Below are positions 60,777 through 64,000 of a stretch of 64,000 nucleotides of DNA, piece after piece. Location of the stretch: NCBI RefSeq assembly GCF_019249655.2, contig NZ_CP137557.1, forward strand, positions 3,505,001 through 3,569,000, given 5' to 3'. The DNA is from Segatella copri (GTDB taxonomy: Bacteria > Bacteroidota > Bacteroidia > Bacteroidales > Bacteroidaceae). The notes beneath the pieces are model-generated. The model was given only the letters and a program-made list of their open reading frames with translations. It searched no databases and had not been told where the DNA came from. How positions within the stretch are numbered: position 1 is the stretch's first letter; every line of letters starts with the position of its first letter. The position numbers and the translations under genes are program-made.

Positions 60777-61442
60777 TTATTTCCCAAGATATGGCTTCAG
60801 GATTCTAACCCAGTTCTGGTAGCCTTTTCCGAGCAGATGCAAGCCATCGTTGGTATAATCTGGGTTCATGTCCTGGGTTCCAGGAGCCACGAACTCAGAG
60901 AAGAGGTCGATGTAGGTCAAGCCGCGGCGGTTGGCGATGTCCTTGATCAGGGCATTGAGGGCAGGAACATCCTTCTTGCGGTTCATGTGGGTAACAAACA
61001 TGTTGAACTTTGGGTTCAGCGGCAGAACGCTCTGCAGATAGAGTCGGGTAGAAGGAGATTCGTTCTTGATTCGCTCGGCAATCTCATCGATGTCCTTGGC
61101 GATGTCCTCGACGCTGCGACCGCCGGCGAGGTCGTTAATGCCAATCAAGAGGAAGATCTTGGCTGGCTTGCCCTTGGTGATGACGTGGAGGCGGTCGAGA
61201 AGGGTGTCGGCTCTATCGCCGCTGATTCCTCGGTTCTTGACGTGTGGGTTGCCAAGTAACTCTGCCCATTCACCTCCGTTGGTGATGCTGTTGCCCAGGA
61301 AGATGATGTCCTTCTTGCTGGTTGGAAGAACTTCAAAGAGCGTAGCTCTCTGATCAAAGAAAGTTGTGTGCTTGCGTCCTTGAGCCTGTAAGGTAGTGCA
61401 GGCACAGAGGAGGCAGATTGATAACATGATTTTTTTCATCAT
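60777..61442 (-). CDS. Secreted SGNH/GDSL hydrolase
   Basis: 221 aa, signal peptide MMKKIMLSICLLCACTTLQA. Block I with the nucleophile is IIFLGNSITNGGEW; then the glycine (ISGD), the asparagine block LLIGINDLAGG, and the D-x-x-H pair in YTNDGLHLLGKGY. Family members remove acyl or acetyl groups from sugars in the periplasm. Monocistronic. Confidence 0.9.
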   Translation of the reverse strand: MMKKIMLSICLLCACTTLQAQGRKHTTFFDQRATLFEVLPTSKKDIIFLGNSITNGGEWAELLGNPHVKNRGISGDRADTLLDRLHVITKGKPAKIFLLIGINDLAGGRSVEDIAKDIDEIAERIKNESPSTRLYLQSVLPLNPKFNMFVTHMNRKKDVPALNALIKDIANRRGLTYIDLFSEFVAPGTQDMNPDYTNDGLHLLGKGYQNWVRILKPYLGK

Positions 61443-61477
61443 AAATTTTATATTAAGTTAGTTATTAATGCGTATTT

Positions 61478-61542
61478 TTAAAGCTTTTGCCCTTACAGGG
61501 CGCAGGGCGAAATGCTGTTTATACCCAGGGTGTTGCCCTGGG
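61478..61542. repeat. Palindromic intergenic repeat, left half
   Basis: Same block as 10246-10366 in the other orientation (GCCCTTACAGGGC, CCCAGGGTGTTGCCCTGGG). The right half continues at 63308-63352 after the insertion sequence. Confidence 0.75.
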
Positions 61543-63307
61543 AGGGCACTGAAAAAGGTACCCAATTTTAAGTTGCATAGCTTGTTTTTGAACTTTAATT
61601 CTTGTCCAAGAAGCATTTCATCTTTTAAAAGTGGAATACTTTTTTGGACAGGAATATAGCCCCAAATAGCTTTCTATAGCCTTTCTGGCGCTTAATTCGG
61701 CAATATATAGAGGAATCTACTTCCCCCCTTATGCATTTTGCATCAATTTGATGATTCTTTTCACATTTGCAGCGAAAATAGTCAAAGCACCCTGCATTTC
61801 CATGCACGACAAACCGTATGACAGGGCTCTGTCATATCCTAAGACATTCTTAAGTTCGGAGTTCTTGGCTTCTATCTTGTATCGTTTCCTCTGAAGATTT
61901 ATAAACTCTTCTGTTTTTTGATATTCGATTTGCTCCAACTGTTCATCCGATTTGATGGTAACCGCATATGTTTTTGTCTTGGCTCCTTCCTTGTAGCAAC
62001 CTTCACGCAATGGACAGACCTTGCATTTGTCCACATCAAAATAATAGGTAATGCTGGAGTTTCTGTGACGCTTGTCATTTTTGCGATTATTCATCTCTTT
62101 CCATTTCGCCAGATGCCCTGCTGGGCAGACGTACAGATCTGCATCCTTGTTGTATTCAAAAGGGAGTTTGTTTGTTCGATTACCGTCAATTACAGAGCTT
62201 AAACGAGCAGAGAGGCGCATATTGTTTTCCTTTGCCATTTTGAGATTCTCCTTGCTGGAATATGCCTTATCTGCTACTATGGAATCAACTTCCATTCCTG
62301 CTTCCTCTGTCTTTTTTATCAATTCCGGCAATTGCTGTCCATCACCCTTCTCGCCGGAGGTGACGGTAGCTGCGGTGATAATTCTCTCATCGCTCATAGC
62401 TATATGCGTCTTATAGCCAAAGAATGAAGAATGCGCTGTTTTATGTCCTGTACGGGCATCTTCATCTTTTGATATTACGCCTCGGGTCTCTGCATCGGAA
62501 ATGGTTTCTTTCAGCATGTTAAGACGTTCCTTGACTGCAGGCATATTGGCAGTTGCAGCGTCAGCTTCTACTGTTGCAACTATTGTTTTGGCAGCAGTCA
62601 TGATAGAAGAATACTTCTTTTCTTTTGGAAGCTCAGGCAATTCCATGCTGTCATCTACAGAATCAACGACCTTGATTACGTCCTTGCAATAATACTCCAA
62701 ACTCTTTGCTGCACTGATAGGGTTGGAACGAGAATGCGTATGGGTTGCATCAACAATGATGGTTCTAGACTTGAGGACACCAGCTTCTATAGCAATAGAA
62801 ACAGTCTTCTTGATGAGAAGATCCAACAGGTCCATATCCTTCAGGCGAAGTCGACGGAATTTGGTCAAGGAACTAGGATTAATCAGATTAGTCTCCTCAG
62901 GAGTTAATCCCAAGAAGTACTTAAACGACATATCATAGCGAGTACGTTCAACAACATCAACATCCGATATGTTATAGATTACCTTTAAAAGAAGATACTT
63001 AAACATACGGATAGGACTCTCTGCTGTACGACCATTGTCATGACAATACTTGTCCTGCAATTCCTGGTATACGAAACTAAAGTCCACCAGGTCAGTAATC
63101 TGGCGGAGCAGGTTGTCTTTTGGGATAATCAAGTCATACAAACTTGAATAATCACTGAATGATATGGTCTGTTGTTGCTCTAGCATAATCCTTGTATTTT
63201 CCTACAAAGATACAAAAAATATTGCACATATGCAACTTTTGGGTACACTATTTCAAAGATCGAATGTTAAACTAACATAACCAATGAAGGGACTTTTTCA
63301 GTGCCCT
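61543..63307 (-). mobile_element. IS1182-family insertion sequence
   Basis: 1765 bp. Terminal inverted repeats start AGGGCACTGAAAAAG (15 bp at both ends), with a second shared block GTACCCAA further in. It is flanked by the 7-bp direct repeat CCCTGGG (61536-61542 and 63308-63314) and interrupts a palindromic repeat. Confidence 0.85.
61729..63186 (-). CDS. IS1182-family transposase
   Basis: 485 aa, intact. N-terminal domain with TAESPIRMFKYLLLKVIYNI, then the DDE residues: D in IIVDATHTHSRS, D in SIVADKAYSSKE, and E in KIEAKNSELKN. A cysteine cluster CKVCPLREGCYKEG lies between, typical of the family. The start at MLEQQQTISFSDYSSLYDLI is the first ATG inside the IS. Confidence 0.93.
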   Translation of the reverse strand: MLEQQQTISFSDYSSLYDLIIPKDNLLRQITDLVDFSFVYQELQDKYCHDNGRTAESPIRMFKYLLLKVIYNISDVDVVERTRYDMSFKYFLGLTPEETNLINPSSLTKFRRLRLKDMDLLDLLIKKTVSIAIEAGVLKSRTIIVDATHTHSRSNPISAAKSLEYYCKDVIKVVDSVDDSMELPELPKEKKYSSIMTAAKTIVATVEADAATANMPAVKERLNMLKETISDAETRGVISKDEDARTGHKTAHSSFFGYKTHIAMSDERIITAATVTSGEKGDGQQLPELIKKTEEAGMEVDSIVADKAYSSKENLKMAKENNMRLSARLSSVIDGNRTNKLPFEYNKDADLYVCPAGHLAKWKEMNNRKNDKRHRNSSITYYFDVDKCKVCPLREGCYKEGAKTKTYAVTIKSDEQLEQIEYQKTEEFINLQRKRYKIEAKNSELKNVLGYDRALSYGLSCMEMQGALTIFAANVKRIIKLMQNA

Positions 63308-63352
63308 CCCTGGGCTAGGAGCTTCTGCCCTTACAGGGCGTGTGGGGCAATG
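63308..63352. repeat. Palindromic intergenic repeat, right half
   Basis: Continues the 61478-61542 repeat after the IS: CCCTGGGCTAGGAGCTTCTG then GCCCTTACAGGGC. Confidence 0.75.
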
Positions 63353-63394
63353 GCTTCTGCTTTTTGCTTTTTGCTTTGCTTTCTGTTTCAAGAA

Positions 63395-64000
63395 CTACTT
63401 GAAAATCAGGGTGGTGAGCCTGTCTTTATCAAACAGTTCCTGAGCCACGGCTTGAATCTGGGCGGCGGTAATCTCATCCACCTGCTCGTAGAGGCGGTCA
63501 ACGTTCTTCTCCCAGCCATAGTGCAGGAAGCTCTTGCCGAAGTCGAGGGCGAAGTTCTCGCGGTTGTCGCAAGCCACGCCTATCTGGCCCTTTATCTGCT
63601 TCTTGGCGGCCTTGAGCTGGGCGTCGCTCAATGGTTTCTGCATGAACTTATCCAGCTCCTTGCGAACCAGGCGGAGGCAGCGCTTCACGTCGTGCTCATC
63701 GCAGCCGAAATAGATGCTCCAGGTGCCCGTGTCTCCATAGGAAACCATCGTGCTTTCTACGGTGTAAACCAAGCCGTTGTGCTCTCTGAGGGCGAGGTTC
63801 AGTTTGGCGTTCATGCCAGGTCCTCCCAGCATATTATTAAGCAGATAGAGCGGCATTCGGCGGTCGTCGTTCACATCGTAAGCCCGGGTTCCAATCATCA
63901 CATGAGCCTGATGGGTATTCTTCTGCATCACAATCGTTTGCCCGGCAGGCGAACCCATCGGATCCATCGACCCCATCGAATCTATCGCTCCCCTAGAAAT
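63395..64000 (-). CDS. M16 family (insulinase-like) peptidase, C-terminal part
   Basis: At least 202 aa, N-terminal part beyond the right edge. The typical C-terminal M16 half: YLLNNMLGGPGMNAKLNLAL, REHNGLVYTVESTMVSYGDT, then a helical stretch LDKFMQKPLSDAQLKAAKKQ and a short end. The HxxEH zinc site lies in the missing part. Most likely a housekeeping processing peptidase. Confidence 0.85.
   Translation of the reverse strand: MSRGAIDSMGSMDPMGSPAGQTIVMQKNTHQAHVMIGTRAYDVNDDRRMPLYLLNNMLGGPGMNAKLNLALREHNGLVYTVESTMVSYGDTGTWSIYFGCDEHDVKRCLRLVRKELDKFMQKPLSDAQLKAAKKQIKGQIGVACDNRENFALDFGKSFLHYGWEKNVDRLYEQVDEITAAQIQAVAQELFDKDRLTTLIFK

Overview
The window looks like a chromosome segment of a gut Bacteroidota, most like Prevotella/Segatella (S. 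copri type). The support is AT-rich upstream regions carrying Bacteroidetes -7 boxes (TAnnTTTG), the gene order dapB-lepB-lepB'-wbqC, a DUF2851 gene, a BspA-type leucine-rich-repeat protein, a TonB-dependent barrel of the OMP_b-brl_3 kind, and Bacteroidales-type mobilisation genes. The species is inferred, since no rRNA gene is present.

Layout. 1-2.8 kb is the wreck of a mobilisable element (RhuM-like fragment, repeat, candidate oriT hairpin) followed by two secreted paralogues. 3.2-15.9 kb is ordinary chromosome: dusB, dprA, DUF2851, a thioesterase, dapB, two signal peptidase genes, wbqC, an outer-membrane protein and a large LRR protein. 16.0-55.07 kb is accessory DNA bounded by a 17-bp direct repeat (15984-16000 and 55053-55069, one mismatch). 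55.6-64 kb is chromosome again: a HIRAN-like protein, a DUF3987-like ATPase, a 26-aa hydrophobic peptide gene with a long leader, an SGNH hydrolase, an IS1182-family insertion and the 3' part of an M16 peptidase gene.

The accessory block is best read as two related integrative mobilisable elements, one inside the other. Element L carries a RiPP cluster: LytS/LytTR regulators, lipoprotein, outer-membrane protein, mini-HlyD, C39-peptidase ABC exporter, TonB-type barrel, radical SAM maturase and a double-glycine precursor peptide. It also carries a mobilisation module and integrases. Element R (about 33.2-53.7 kb) has its own integrases, a near-identical mobilisation module in opposite orientation, and a minus-strand array of small secreted, lipoprotein and putative immunity genes. 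R sits inside int1 of L, exactly in the H-x-x-R catalytic box: the first 352 codons lie at 53.7-54.8 kb and the last 58 at 33.04-33.23 kb. Distal terminal sequences (16020-16120 and 53594-53694) and int-proximal terminal sequences (33232-33372 and 54915-55052) match between the two elements, which supports the boundaries.

How it works together (inference): the RiPP cluster would make, trim and export a 33-residue modified peptide under two-component control. The R array resembles the recombinase-associated acquired interbacterial defence (rAID) clusters of Bacteroidales. R blocks the integrase of L, and its excision would restore it. The two 4.5-kb mobilisation modules form an inverted repeat able to flip the integrase block between them.
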